Shown here piece after piece: positions 32,863 to 44,300 of a stretch of DNA of 64,000 bases; positions within the stretch are counted from its first letter, which is position 1; each line of letters begins with the position of its first letter. Source of the stretch: Siphonodentalium dalli. Lineage: Eukaryota > Mollusca > Scaphopoda > Gadilida > Siphonodentaliidae. The stretch covers positions 84,096,958 through 84,160,957 of the forward strand of contig CP136069.1 of assembly GCA_032622095.1 (NCBI GenBank), read 5' to 3'. Below the pieces are notes generated by a model. That model searched no databases. It was not told the DNA's origin and saw nothing but the letters and a program-made list of their open reading frames with translations. Made by a program: the position numbers and the translations under genes.

Positions 32863-34957
32863 TCATCCCTTCTTCTGTTTCTTCGGAGGAGGGCAGGAAT
32901 TTGGAGATATGTCATTCAGACCGCGCCGCTCTCTTTTCCGCGGACTCCAGGGTTCCAACAGACACTCTATCGTTTGATCCGATAATGACTGAAATGAAGA
33001 ATTAACAAACATTAAAACGTGTTAAAATACATAGGCTATAAGAGGTCATAACCCATTTTGAATCCAACTTTCCGTTGAATGGCACCAAGCCAAATTACCT
33101 ATAATACTTATGTGTCAGCGCATTCTCTTATATATGCGAGGCACGCATAAACAAGCTGTAACCCATTTTGAATCCAACTTTCCGTTGAATGGCAACAAGC
33201 CTTCACTAAATCATTACAAATTACCTATAACTCCTCTGTGTCAGCACATTCTCTTATATATGCGAGGCACACATAAACAAGCCGTAACCCATTTTGAATC
33301 CAACTTTCCGTTGAATGGCAACAAGCCTTCACTAAATCATTACAAATTACCTATAACTCTTCTGTGTCAGCACATTCTCTTATATATGCGATGTTTATAT
33401 GAGGTTTTAAACACACTTTCTCTTCTCATCCACAATTAACCCTCTCGCGGTGGCAGCTAATGCGGAATTAAACATCCCTTGTCAGTGCATTCTCTTATAT
33501 ATGCGACGTTTATATGAGGTTTTAAACACACTTTCTCTTCTCATCCACAATTAACCCTCTCGCGATGGCATCTAATACGGAATTAAACATCCCGTGTCAG
33601 TGCATTCTCTTATATATGCGAGGCACACATAAACAAATTCTGTTTTTATTGTCAACACTTTGTCAAATGTATATATGTTATTATGATTGGAATAAAATAT
33701 GTTTACATTAACAAGTCATAACCCATTTTCAATTATTAACATATTTCCCACGAATAGTTACAAGCCAAATTTTTCCCCGCCTTAACCCTTTACCCAACAG
33801 AAGGGCCCTGTGCCAATGCATTCTCTTATATATGCGAGTCGACCATAGGTCGCCTCGCATATATAAGAGAATGCATTGGCTTAACACATTAAAAATTATA
33901 AAATTGTTAAAGAATGTAAGAAAAAATGGTAAAAAGTGTTAAAAAAAGATTTTTTTTAGGCCAATGCATTCTCTTATATATGCGAGGCGACCTATGGTCG
34001 ACTCGCATATATAAGAGAATGCATTGGCACAGGGCATAACTGTAACTATCACAATGTGGTCAAGGAGCCGGTTCCAATGATATCCATATTTGTATGGTTC
34101 TATTGAGACAGACCGAAGATATTTTAGGCTGTTGAAGCTTTATTTGGCCGGTTTTGGCCGGTTTGTTGGGTAAAGGGTTAATCCTTAAAACTTATTGGCT
34201 AACAAAAAGTTAAATTCCATCACAGTTTACCCGCAAAAAGCACTCATCACATTATTAAACCATTCATTAAAAAGGGGAATAAATTTCCCATATCTATAAT
34301 AATACTTACACTATCCGGGCCTTTCCTCTGCCCTCCGTCGTTCCACACGTGTCCGTATTGGCCACAGCTGTCTCGGTATCTGTTGAATAAAAATACCATA
34401 TGTAAACACAGAGTCAAAAACATATATATTCATTTAATTATTATATTAATTTTTCAAGTACTTTACCCCATACTTTATTTCCTGTAAATGTTCAATCATG
34501 TGATTTTATCACATACACTCTGAAGATGATTCATTAAAGAAGAAACATCACCTCATTTCGCATTCTTACCAAAACAAATAACAATTCATAATGCATTCTA
34601 AATAAAACACATACAAATAATCGTTCAAAATATTGACAAATTATACCAACATGTATGTATGTTTCTATGTTATTATCCCATGGCGTGTCAGTCACATAAA
34701 TAAAATAAAAAAGTTGTTATACTTACATTATCGGCCCCACGCGTATCGGCGTAGTATTTATCGCCATCTCCACATCCATATTTCCCCGCTCGGGGGAAAT
34801 AGCATCCATATTTATATCGCTAAAATCCAAATCCATCCCGCAGTCGGGGTCGCTTTCATCGAACTCTTCTTCGACCCCTATGGGGGACACATCATCCACG
34901 CCCGTATCCCGCTCAATTTGGGGTATTGTCTTTCGGTGTACTCGTTTCTTGGTTCAT
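32863..34957 (-). CDS. Orphan three-exon gene, acidic N-part and basic C-end
   Basis: Exons on the minus strand: exon 1 ends at 34727 (donor AAT|GTAAGT); exon 2 is 34310-34379 (acceptor TTATTCAACAG, donor AGT|GTAAGT); exon 3 is 32863-32988 (acceptor TTCATTTCAG, TGA at 32863-32865). Junction phases agree: a codon split 2+1, then phase 0. Exon 1 encodes an acidic stretch (EEEFDESDPDCGMDLDF). Exon 2 gives YRDSCGQYGHVWNDGGQRKG. Exon 3 ends PPPKKQKKG, a possible nuclear localisation signal. The TATA-proximal ATG at 34955-34957 opens 14 codons and then stops in a different frame at CCCCAAATTGA; a one-base indel in the C run would connect the frames. The in-frame ATG at 34834-34836 would give 101 residues. 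No family recognised. Intron 1 is short; intron 2 (32989-34309) carries repeats and a piggyBac-like element. Confidence 0.62.
33050..33640. repeat. Tandem repeats sharing CATTCTCTTATATATGCGA
   Basis: Two interleaved unit types. One has CATTTTGAATCCAACTTTCC and CAAATTACCTATAA (three copies, 33050-33360). The other has GAGGTTTTAAACACACTTTC and ATTAACCCTCTCGCG (two copies, 33385-33600). Each unit contains CATTCTCTTATATATGCGA, also the core of the hairpins at 33.8-34.0 kb. It lies in intron 2 of the orphan gene. Confidence 0.82.
33786..34177. mobile_element. piggyBac-like MITE (TTAA, CCCTTTACCCAACA)
   Basis: TTAA at 33782-33785 and 34178-34181; a 14-bp perfect TIR CCCTTTACCCAACA. It is 392 bp, without coding capacity. 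TTAA plus a CCC start fits piggyBac. It contains two mutually inverted hairpins. Confidence 0.75.
33812..34028. repeat. Pair of perfect hairpins, inverted to each other
   Basis: Hairpin 1: arms 33812-33838 and 33854-33880. Hairpin 2: arms 33960-33986 and 34002-34028. All four 27-bp arms are the same sequence or its complement (core CATTCTCTTATATATGCGAG). The loop of hairpin 2 (33987-34001) is the exact complement of the loop of hairpin 1 (33839-33853). The whole can fold as two hairpins or as one long stem. Confidence 0.93.
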
Positions 34958-34999
34958 GATTTTTATGAGTGTGAGGTCTTTTCCCCACCGAGTGTTTTG

Positions 35000-35006
35000 T
35001 TTTATA
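35000..35006 (-). promoter_or_regulatory. TATA box of the orphan gene
   Basis: TATAAAA on the minus strand, 43 bases before the first ATG (34957), giving a predicted start of transcription near 34972. The short leader matches a compact TATA promoter. Inferred from position only. Confidence 0.5.
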
Positions 35007-35086
35007 CCCTAAATTGCCGCCGAAATTTATTCGCGCTAAAATGTATTTTAATGCGAGTTCCACCCTGGTTCCAGTATGTCTAGCTA

Positions 35087-35570
35087 AAAGACGAAAAATG
35101 TGCTCAATTCATTCGGAGACATATAATTATTAGCACAAAAATGCGAGGACTTCTTATTTAACGGAAGTCTCACATTATGTGTCAATTATAGTGCTTCGGT
35201 GGTGTGTTTAGTGCACATCTGTTATAGGCATCGAGTAAACATGCAATTATAGAATATTCCATGATGCTCTGTTATTGTTAGAGAGAAAGCATGCCTCGTG
35301 GAATGTGTTTACTAACAGGTACATAACAGTTAATAACTCTGTGAGATCAATAAACTTTATTAGTTATCGAAAGGTATAAACGTTAAAGGAGCCGTATGTA
35401 TTGAAATTATGAAGGGATTTCGAGCCAGAATATTTGAGAAATGAGTTTTACCGCTTAAATTCTGCGCGTGGAGAACAGTAAATAGATAGATGCTATGATA
35501 GCATGAGAGCCAATGCCTCGCTGTACCTTGTGTGAAATTAACATTTTTTATTGGGGCGTTACAGGTATAA
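35087..35570. other. Unassigned intergenic stretch
   Basis: No supported feature. Confidence 0.35.
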
Positions 35571-35960
35571 AAAAAATTAAAGCGGCCATATACAAGTATG
35601 CATTTTCTTACACGAATACACTATGGATTTTACTAGAATGTTGTAGAAAAAAAAATATTTCTAGAATTTTCCAGAAGAAAAAATTGCGTGGGAAGGAGGG
35701 AATATTTTAAGGAATATTACTGGATTGTTCCAGAAGATAAAATTGCGTGGGAAGGAGGGTATTAAGAAAAAGGAGTAGCGATATATAATAATTAAACCTA
35801 TAAAAATAATAATACATAAAAAGGAGGAGTGTGTAAGACTTCGTAAGACTATGGGACCATACATAAACACATATAAAGCATAGAAAAGGGGGCGTTGCCA
35901 AACTATATAGGGGTATAGACATACACACACCTATAGGGGAAGGGGTCCCATACACACATA
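35571..35960. repeat. Interspersed repeat, inverted copy of 19.49-19.97 kb
   Basis: Reverse complement matches the 19.5-kb copy over most of its length, including TTGCGTGGGAAGGAGGG units and CACACCTATAGGGG. The left end reads TTAAAGCGGCCATATAC. Confidence 0.6.
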
Positions 35961-36232
35961 ACCCGCAGTCGTGTCTATCCCCAACTTTGGTCAAAATGTT
36001 CAACAGTTACAAATTTCTTATCTTACAATCTATTCCAAGGTAATCACGGTGATATAACACTTATAATACGTACCATTTACACAACAGTCGGAGTGACAAC
36101 ACACGACCGACTATTATCGTTATAATTGAGTAAAACTGAAATCGGGAAATCTGCTGATCAGTATTTTAGGTGGTAACCTGTTGATCAGCAGCTGATTCAG
36201 CGTTTTAGATACATCCGTCTTAGGCCAAATAA

Positions 36233-37616
36233 AATAGTACCTTCGTTTCCGGTAACGGAGGGCAACAAAACATTAGGGTAGGTTCCCATAACACACAAGG
36301 TAATAACAGCTTAAATTATTGTAGATAAAGGTATACTATGTATATAGTCTATCTGGATATAATATTGTAATGAACTCGCAAGGCACTTTATTATTTATTT
36401 TTTTATTCAAGTTTTTATTTATCATATGGCCTGGCAATAACAGGAATCAGACTGCTCTTTGTACAAATCTCACATATACCGATAGGAGTGACTGTCTTGA
36501 ATCTTTTGTCTTACCTTCCCCAATTTCCAACTTCGCCGATACCAGAACCATAGTATGCCAACTCTAGAGGATCTGACAGGGATAATCTTGGGTAGTTTTG
36601 GGAAAGGGTCCATGCAATTGGGAAAAATAGATACTGTAGTGGGGTAAATTGGGAATTTTCTAATTGAAAGTATGACACCATCAAATGAATTTTAAAAATA
36701 AGATGTTTGAAACGTTATGAACTAATGAATAAAACAACAGTGTATACTCCAGCTCATACTATAAAGTCTGTGAGGTCTCTATAAATCTGATACATGACAA
36801 GTATACATCAGGTCATACAAAGTCAATACCTCAAATAAATATGATATAGACTTTATTCTAGTAGTTGAAATTATTATATACAAATTATAGTCAGGACTAT
36901 TATATATGATTGATTCTTGGCATAATTTAGCAAATTCATGTAGAATTTAGTAGTTATTCCATAATAACACGTTGCGTTAAAGCATGAGTTCCCTATATGT
37001 GAGCACTATTCAACCTGCTAAAAAATCCCAACCTACATGTACCTGCACCTTCCCACAAATCATCAATGTTTCATCCAATTTTCATACTGGGGTTACATGC
37101 TTCAGTGCCTAACTGTCATAAAATTTAACAACAGATTGTTGAGAATTTGTACGAAACAATCAATTATCATATTATATGTCCAAAGCCATTTAATTTCTAT
37201 TAACCAACACCCCATAAACATATCAAAGTGAGTTATTAAATAAACATATTCCATACCCATCAGTCTAAATGACTTTGGGTTAAAGTTGCCTATTTTCGAG
37301 GAATCGTGTTTTTGAATGTTTCTTAGCCCACTAACCCGGGTTTAGTGTGGTTTGTGAGCACAATTTTGCAAGTTAATTAGGCTAATGACTAATTGATAAA
37401 ATCAGCAACTAACGCTAACCGAAACTGGAAGAATAAAGTCAAGTTGGGAGAATGAGATTGGTAATTTTCAGACTGTAAATTGGGAACTTTGAAAGTTTGT
37501 TTTATTATGCAAATAAATTTGGGGGGGGGGGGGGGCATCTGACGAACAGGGGGGAGGGGGCATCTGGCGAACGGGGGGGGGGGTTACCGGAAACGAAGGT
37601 ATTTTTTGTTTATGCC
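36233..37616. mobile_element. PIF/Harbinger-like element (copy C)
   Basis: TIR GGCCAAATAAAATAGTACCTTCGTTTCCGGTAAC-like at 36233, complement ending at 37616 (GGCATAAACAAAAAATACC). Flanks TTA (36230-36232) and TCA (37617-37619), a 3-bp duplication with one mismatch. It is 1,384 bp. Long poly-G runs lie at about 37520-37582. Confidence 0.58.
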
Positions 37617-37966
37617 TCAGTATCATATTATGATACATTTCTAATCAGATTGAAATGATAATCAGCAACAAATTTAAAATCCCACACCTTAATAAAATAT
37701 CCTAGACATAATGGTAACGTATGTTACTGGCATAAAAAGAAACATCACATTCTATTCAGACGTTCAGGACAGTGCATTCACGGTAATTTATTTCGAGAGA
37801 ATTTCATATATCCATCGTATATATCCGACGGAGAGCTAACTTTTAGTTCATTTTATGCATGATATAAAACAAACAATTAATGTTCGTGTAGAATCATTTT
37901 CGATAGTCGGTAATGTATGTTACACAGATATGGCGACATCTCCTTTCGATGATATATGTGCGACCG

Positions 37967-38338
37967 CACACGCTACGATTAAAATCGTAAGTGGGGAAAA
38001 TCGCAGGTGGAGAAAAGTGACTTGGTATATGCCTGCACTCCCTGCCGTGCCACATCACCACCAACGTGTCCTCGTTTTTGTAAGTCCAAGAAGTTTGTTA
38101 ACTTTACGCCATTTTTGAATTTTTTCTTTTCGTGGTATTTACAACATGACCAGTGCGACAATGGTCATGTGACAGCTACGATCGCGCGCGTTGCCAAGGT
38201 CACGCCACGATTTTCCTGGTAAAAATCAAACAGTGTTTGATCGCTACAATTTGGCTACGATATTGTCGTGGGCATGCGCATTGGATGCTCCAGCTGCACC
38301 TGCGATTTTCCCAACTTACGATTTTAATCGCAGCGTGT
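37967..38338. mobile_element. Inverted-repeat MITE around ATTAAAATCGTAAGT
   Basis: 37967-38016 and 38289-38338 are inverted copies (CGCTRCGATTAAAATCGTAA, GGGAAAATCGCAGGTG). The arms end in self-complementary ACGATT...AATCGT blocks. No coding sequence is supported, although several frames of 70-108 codons cross it. Confidence 0.6.
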
Positions 38339-38519
38339 GCTTGGTATTGGATCGCGAAAGTTCTTTCTGCGTTTTACAACGAAGACAACAAACACTCTCC
38401 AATCTTAAATTGAAAAACTGGCCTCCATTGTCTGATATTTTCGTGGTATTCCAGTGGCGCGGAAGGAAAGGTCTATCTGAATATGAAATTGTCCCAATTC
38501 TGCCGTGTGTATTCTAGCA

Positions 38520-38990
38520 GAAAAGCACCGGCCACACGGGTTTACTGAGAACGCACCGGAAGTCCATGGCCATGTTCTCTATCAATGTGGATCTATTTGA
38601 ACCAATAAATCTATTAGTGTACTAGAGAACAATATTAGTTATATGTTTTTTTGCGATTTTCATACGGATTCAGCTATTGTTTGATATAGTTTAGTTATTA
38701 GCTCACCTGAGACGAAGTCTCCGGTGGATCCATATATAGTCATCACTCCTCGCCCGTCAGCAATGGACCTTTCCACATCTGTCAATCAAATATTTATAAT
38801 CGGATAATTTCGACCAATCAGCGACTGAGCCGGCCAATGGCTGCAGTGAAAATTCTGCTGCCATCTTTCTTCATCCTAATTTTGATATCCATGCATACAT
38901 TCAGTGTTAAATTGGCTATATTCAAACAACTTTTTTGTTGTCAAATCATGATATACTAAGATTTATATTTGCGCCATGATGTTATAAATT
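38520..38990. other. Unassigned intergenic stretch
   Basis: No supported feature. Confidence 0.35.
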
Positions 38991-39000
38991 TATCCGTGAT

Positions 39001-39160
39001 TATATAGAGGATCTCACATGAGTTTCTATTTTATACGGAATTTATCAACCGAGTTCACTAAATTCGATTTGAGCCGAGGTTTACCGAGGCTCAAATAGAA
39101 TTTAGAGGACGAGGTTGATAAATTACGTATACAATAGGACGAGTGTGAGATACCTTTTAT
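39001..39160. repeat. Fold-back repeat
   Basis: Arms 39001-39066 and about 39095-39160 pair (GGATCTCACA, TATTTTATACG, ATTTATCAACC, CTAAATTC), with a central palindrome ATTTGAGCCGAGG...CCGAGGCTCAAAT. Confidence 0.75.
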
Positions 39161-39389
39161 CACATACATGTATGATCAAATAAACCCGAAGCAACGCGAA
39201 ACATTCATCAAAAACAACAATCATAAACTACAGCGATCGCAAGTTATTTGAAGAACGCCGTGACGTCATCGCACGCGCTGATATTAAACGTGCCTATTAC
39301 CGATAATTATGAAACTGCTTTTATGGCCAAATTATGTGATAAAACAATGTTTTTCATTTAGTGATAACACTTGTCATAATTATTACATT

Positions 39390-39888
39390 TAATGGCAAAA
39401 CGAATGTGTGTTCTCTGGTTTAGATATATTAAAGAGTTCAGGGGTCTGTCTGTCTTTTCTGGTCTGTTCAAGATTGTTCTTCCAGGGCCTTTGACCGATT
39501 TCAACCAAATTTGGTGTAGTGCCTCGGGGTACCCCGAAAGATCTTATAACGGCCGTTTTCTTTTAATTAAATTTTTTATACAAATTTAATTTTTTTCTTC
39601 AAATTTTTTTAATTTTTTAATAAGAAGTTTCAATCTAAAAATCTAAAAAATTAAATTTAAAAGTTAAATTTTAAATTTAAAAATTAAATTAAAAAAAATT
39701 TAATTTAAATTAAAAAAATCTAAAAATCTACATAGAAAATAAAAAATCTAAAAAGCAAAATTAAAAACTTAAAACAAATTTTTTTTTAATTTATTTAAAC
39801 AAAATTTAAATTAAAAAAACAGATTAATTTTTTTGTTCAACAGCAGATCTGAGTTCAATCCTGAAAAAAAAAAAAAAAAAAAAAATAG
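39390..39888. other. Very AT-rich segment
   Basis: 39560-39840 is almost pure A and T (AAATTTAAATT-type strings), followed by a poly-A run at about 39864-39885. No gene seen. Confidence 0.6.
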
Positions 39889-39889
39889 A

Positions 39890-40032
39890 GAATACCTACG
39901 AGTTTTGGTTGAATACCCGAATTATCTCATGAGTGGGTGCAAGGAAGTACAGAATACAATATGGAAATTCTGTACTTCCTTGCACCCACGAATGAGATAA
40001 TCCGGGTATTCAACCAAAAACCCGTAGGTTTT
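39890..40032. repeat. Long hairpin with 66-bp arms
   Basis: Arms 39890-39955 and 39967-40032 with an 11-base loop. Only a few mismatches (GGTTGAATACCCG/CGGGTATTCAACC, GGGTGCAAGGAAGTACAGAA/complement). Confidence 0.9.
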
Positions 40033-40428
40033 CTTTTTATTATATGCGCTATAAACCGCACCAAAACTGTTAATTTTGTCCTACAGTTCACTTCAAATTG
40101 TTAGAAAGCTTCGACATTTGCATTTTGTTTACATTCCATCAATTGATTTGCTCACCACCGAATGACAAATATCGAGCATAGCCGCCATAAGAAATAGTCC
40201 TCATTGTTTTATTCTGAAACGATGCGAGAAAATTAATGTATACATAATTTAGTGATAAGAATATATTAAAACAAATGAGTTAACATTACAACAATTAAAT
40301 AACAGTTTATGAACCGTGAAAATCAATAATTAAAACAATAGTCCGGCTGTTATTGATACGCTTTGAAACTTAATGTGATTCGCCGCTATAAACCGGAAGT
40401 AATCTCCGAAAAAGTAATACTATTGTGT

Positions 40429-40493
40429 TATCCATCGAGTCGGTCAGTGTTATCCATCGAGTCGGTCAGTGTTATCCATCGAGTCGGTCCGGG
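40429..40493. repeat. 22-bp unit repeated three times
   Basis: GTTATCCATCGAGTCGGTC(AGT) in three direct copies. Confidence 0.9.
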
Positions 40494-40779
40494 CGATGGA
40501 TATAACGCTCTACGCCACGGCAATTTCCCACTATTTAATGGGGAAGCATATAATAAAATTATTTTTTTTTTTTTTTAAATGTTTAAAAGATCAAAATTTG
40601 CACACATCATACATGAGTGTTTCAGCCAGTGCAAGTGCTGATGTGTTTATATGGGTATAGTCTCATTACCAGTGTGCGGTACTACCGCTATGGGCGTGGT
40701 CTCTATGGAAAGCTCCATTCTTTAAACATCTTCAGATTGAACTCCTGGCTCATATTAGCAAAAAAAGGAAGAAATTTAT

Positions 40780-41095
40780 ATAGCCGAAAGGGTCACTCTC
40801 ACCAAAAAAAAGTGCTGAAGGGTACACAGGATTTTAAAATATGCTGAAGGGTACACAGGGTTTGTGATCGCCACTAACATCGTTACTTAAACTGTGTTTA
40901 TGAAAGTCTGGTGCCCATTAGCAGCTCGTTTTCAGTTCATTTTAATGTTCATTGGAACGTAAACAATTATTCTCTAACAGAAATCATGGCAGATACGAAA
41001 ACTAAACGACATTGCAAACCCTGTGTACCATTCAGCACATTTTAAATCCTGTGTACCCTTCAGCACTTGTTTTGGTGAGAGTGACCCCTTCAGCA
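40780..41095. repeat. Inverted repeat, about 80-bp arms
   Basis: GGGTCACTCTCACCAAAA and AGTGCTGAAGGGTACACAGG, twice, at 40788-40860, are mirrored at about 41013-41090. The spacer of about 150 bp has no gene. Confidence 0.8.
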
Positions 41096-41099
41096 TTAA

Positions 41100-42080
41100 T
41101 ATATGATGTGAAACGCCCCGGTAGGCTGAACATATAGAATGGAGAATAATCTTGCTCAAGTAGTTATTAGTACAAATACTTTATCCAAGTTGACAATACA
41201 CATCGTCATTATTTCCCAGATAGTGGATATCTAATACGCGAAACTGCGTTTACCCTGTGTCAAGAAATTTCGCATGGACATCATGGAGTAATTGTTAGCC
41301 AGAAATTAATATTACTGTTCTTTGTCATCATATGGAATCGTATTAATCCAGCCCCGAATTGCAGAATACCAGCCAAATATATTGACCGTGTGTCGCGGGG
41401 GGGGGGGGGGGGGGGTGGATTTTTTTTCCGACACGTATGCTGGGGGTGGTGGGTGTCAAAATAAACCCAAAACAATTTTTTCCGTGACAAAATTATTTTT
41501 TTTCCTTCACACCTTTTATTGGATTGTTACTAGTTTGTACTGGTTTGTAACACTAAGAAATCAATAATAAGGAACTGCAGCAACACTAAACACGCTAGGG
41601 CCATTGGATGTTGGTTTGTGCATCTTTAGGACAAGGGAAAGTATTCTTAATGCAGCTGAATCGCCCATGCAGTATTCTATGTAATTAACATCAAATAAGG
41701 ATAACTTTAAAGAAATAAATTTAATACCAAATCTGGTCAAACATGGACATTAAACACTGATGTATACACTGATGTATAAAGAAAAAAACATGAAACATAC
41801 CTAGACTTGTGAGTGGATATATGCTTTACTCTCACATGCTACACTTGAGCAGTCCAATAGAAATAATGCCTTTTCTGAACTCATACAAGATTCCTGAATT
41901 CATACAAGATAAACTGTGAACGTTATAAAATTCCTAACCAATCCTGACCAATCTGAATCAATTGGAATCAATCGTAACATTAACTTTCTTTGATTTCCCA
42001 TTTGTGCTCCTGTGTCCTCTAGTGTATTGCTATATGTGCGATAAACATGTTTTAGTACTGGCACGTAGCATATCATAATT
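41100..42080. other. Unassigned stretch with poly-G
   Basis: A poly-G run at about 41398-41416 and a small duplicate (TTCATACAAGAT) at about 41880-41910. No gene seen. Confidence 0.4.
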
Positions 42081-42081
42081 T

Positions 42082-42192
42082 AACCTATCTGATATAATAC
42101 AATCACCTATCTGGTGTAAAACAATATCACCTGTCTGGTGTAAAACAAAATAACCTATCTGGTGTAGAGCAATATCACCTACCTGGTGTATA
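42082..42192. repeat. Tandem repeat of about 28 bp, four to five units
   Basis: Units of the form AYATCACCTATCTGGTGTAAAACA with small changes. Each holds the palindromic CACCTATCTGGTG. Confidence 0.85.
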
Positions 42193-42524
42193 GACATAAT
42201 ATCTTTATAAATTTCCATAACAACGTAACAAAACACAAAAACTAAAAAGGTCTCTAAAAAGGACTACCACACACATTTTGGCACTAAAACAGTGACTATT
42301 AATTATGATTAACCGTGCGCGCTGTGTCGGTGACCGGTTACCCACTCAGACATAGCTGCTATTCACAATAGCAATACAGCTGCTTAATAGGTTTTGTGAC
42401 GAGAAGGAAATTGAATGCAACCTGGACACAATACAATGACTTGAATTTAGCAATAAAATGTTCGATGGTATATCAATATTAGAACGTCAGTTTGTCTATA
42501 AATGTTCGATATAATATAATGATT

Positions 42525-42658
42525 AGAGCATATATTGTCGTTGACTACGCGAATGTAGTGGCCAGTGGGAATGGTGTTGTTCACTCGCCTTCGGCTCATG
42601 AACTACACCCTTCCCACTGGCCACTACATTCGCGTAGTCAACTCCAAGCCATGCTCTA
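42525..42658. repeat. Perfect hairpin with TTCACTCGCCTTCGGCTCATGAA loop
   Basis: 31-bp arms 42540-42570 and 42612-42642 match without error, with further pairing outward (AGAGCA/TGCTCT) and inward (TGTTCA/TGAACT). It is a fold-back MITE. Confidence 0.93.
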
Positions 42659-42889
42659 TTCATATACTAAGCTTTAAAATAAATTGACTGCAGAGCTGTG
42701 GAAATATGATATTTGCGTTCCACAAGGGGGTGGGTGTCAAAACATGGCTGGAAAAAACTCTATGAAATGGGAAAAAATTAGGGGTCGGGGTGGGTGGGTC
42801 CAAAAAGTGGTCATCGGTAAAATGGTAGCATACGTGTCTGGAAATGTTTTCCGACCACCCGTGTGTCGTGACTAAAAACCGCCCGAATC

Positions 42890-43700
42890 TGCTAGGATCC
42901 GGATCAGCCCAGACCGGCCGCATGGTTTTTAGGCGGAATTTTAGAGACCTGAACAGTGCGGGATTTCATGAAACCCCTATACGCACTGTTTGGGGCCGCG
43001 TCCACGCAGAAGTGTGGTAATATTAACCCCTACTTTCCAGAATTTCAATATGGTATCTGCATACAAAATTGACATTACATGCCATGGCAGACTGTCCAGA
43101 CCCCCATGTCGCCATCATACCACTAATAACTCCACACATATATGTAGCGGAACTGCCATCGACTATATTCGCATAGAAACAAGTGGGAATCGTCCACCAA
43201 ACCCATGACAGGCAATTAGCACTCGAAATGGCGACATCACAATGTTTGTCGTGATGAAGCAAACAAGCCAGGACCGCCCATGGGCCGTTTGGGGGTGATT
43301 TTAGTGGCCAAAAACATTGGGATGGGTTCACATGAAAACCCACACACGCACTCATGGGGGCTGCGGCCGCGCATAAGTATTAACCCCCAACTTTCCACAA
43401 TATCAATATTGTCACAATCGTACGTACCACGAAGAACTCGACATATGTCGGTATAGCGGAACAAACGTCGACTATAGATTCGCGAAGTAATAAGGAATAT
43501 TGCCCAATATATCCTGGCTATTAACCCTCGATATATCATCATCGTCGATTATATACATGCTCGCCGCCAATGAAGCGAATAACCCGAACCGCCCGCGTGG
43601 CGTCTAATTATGATGGTTTTAGTGGTCATGCAGCATACTGCTTAAATTGTGTCTCATGAAAACACATGCACGCCATCCCTTGTGCGCAAGTTAAGTTTAA
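42890..43700. repeat. Degenerate tandem repeat, unit about 350 bp
   Basis: Two to three diverged units start near 42912, 43277 and 43580, with shared blocks ACCGCCC, CATGAAAMCC, CRCGCACT and TTAACCCCYAACTTTCC. Confidence 0.6.
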
Positions 43701-43709
43701 TGTACACTC

Positions 43710-44300
43710 AGCCTTGTAGGGGCATGACGATATGGGGTTGGGTGTGCGTAATTATAGTGCACGGGGACACTGTCGTGTCTGTTTGAACACGTAACGTGCA
43801 TGTTTTCACAAACTGGTTACATGTAGGGACGCAGAGAACACTATATGTGCATGTTCTCAAGACTTATCACGTGTAGGGACGCGGCGACAGAGGGTTTTGA
43901 TGTACGTACATATTGCATGGCACAATGTCGGTCTATATGGACATTTCGTGTGTTCGTTATCAAGACTGGTAACAGGGACGCGGCGACAGAGGGTTGAGGT
44001 ACACGCATACTCATATTATTTGGGACACTGTCGGTTCTATTTTGAAACTGCATGCGCATGCTCTCAAACTGGTCACACATAGGGACGTGGCGACATAGGG
44101 TTGGTGTATGCACTTGTATTGCATGGGACACATTCGGGTCTATTTTATAAAGTCGTGTGTATCTTCCAATGCAGGTCACATGGACCTGTCAGATTGGGTT
44201 GGTGTGGCCCGTGTACTTATATTGCATGGGACACCGTTGTGTCTATTTGTGTGTGTGTATGTGTATGTTTTCATGGCTGGTCTCTTTACTGCATGCCCCT
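43710..44300. repeat. Degenerate tandem repeat, unit about 105 bp
   Basis: Five units or so around GGGACGCGGCGACAGAGGGTT, ATTGCATGGGACAC, GTCGTGTCTATTT and GCATGTTCTCA. Confidence 0.75.

Noticed and set aside
33050-33640. CRISPR-like alternation of repeats
   Set aside because: Units are long, unequal and share flanks, with no unique spacers; the genome is eukaryotic.
36511-36639. Possible minus-strand exon (acceptor CCCCACTACAG, donor AAG|GTAAGA)
   Set aside because: Lies inside PIF/Harbinger-like copy C, has no partner exon, and two frames are equally open.
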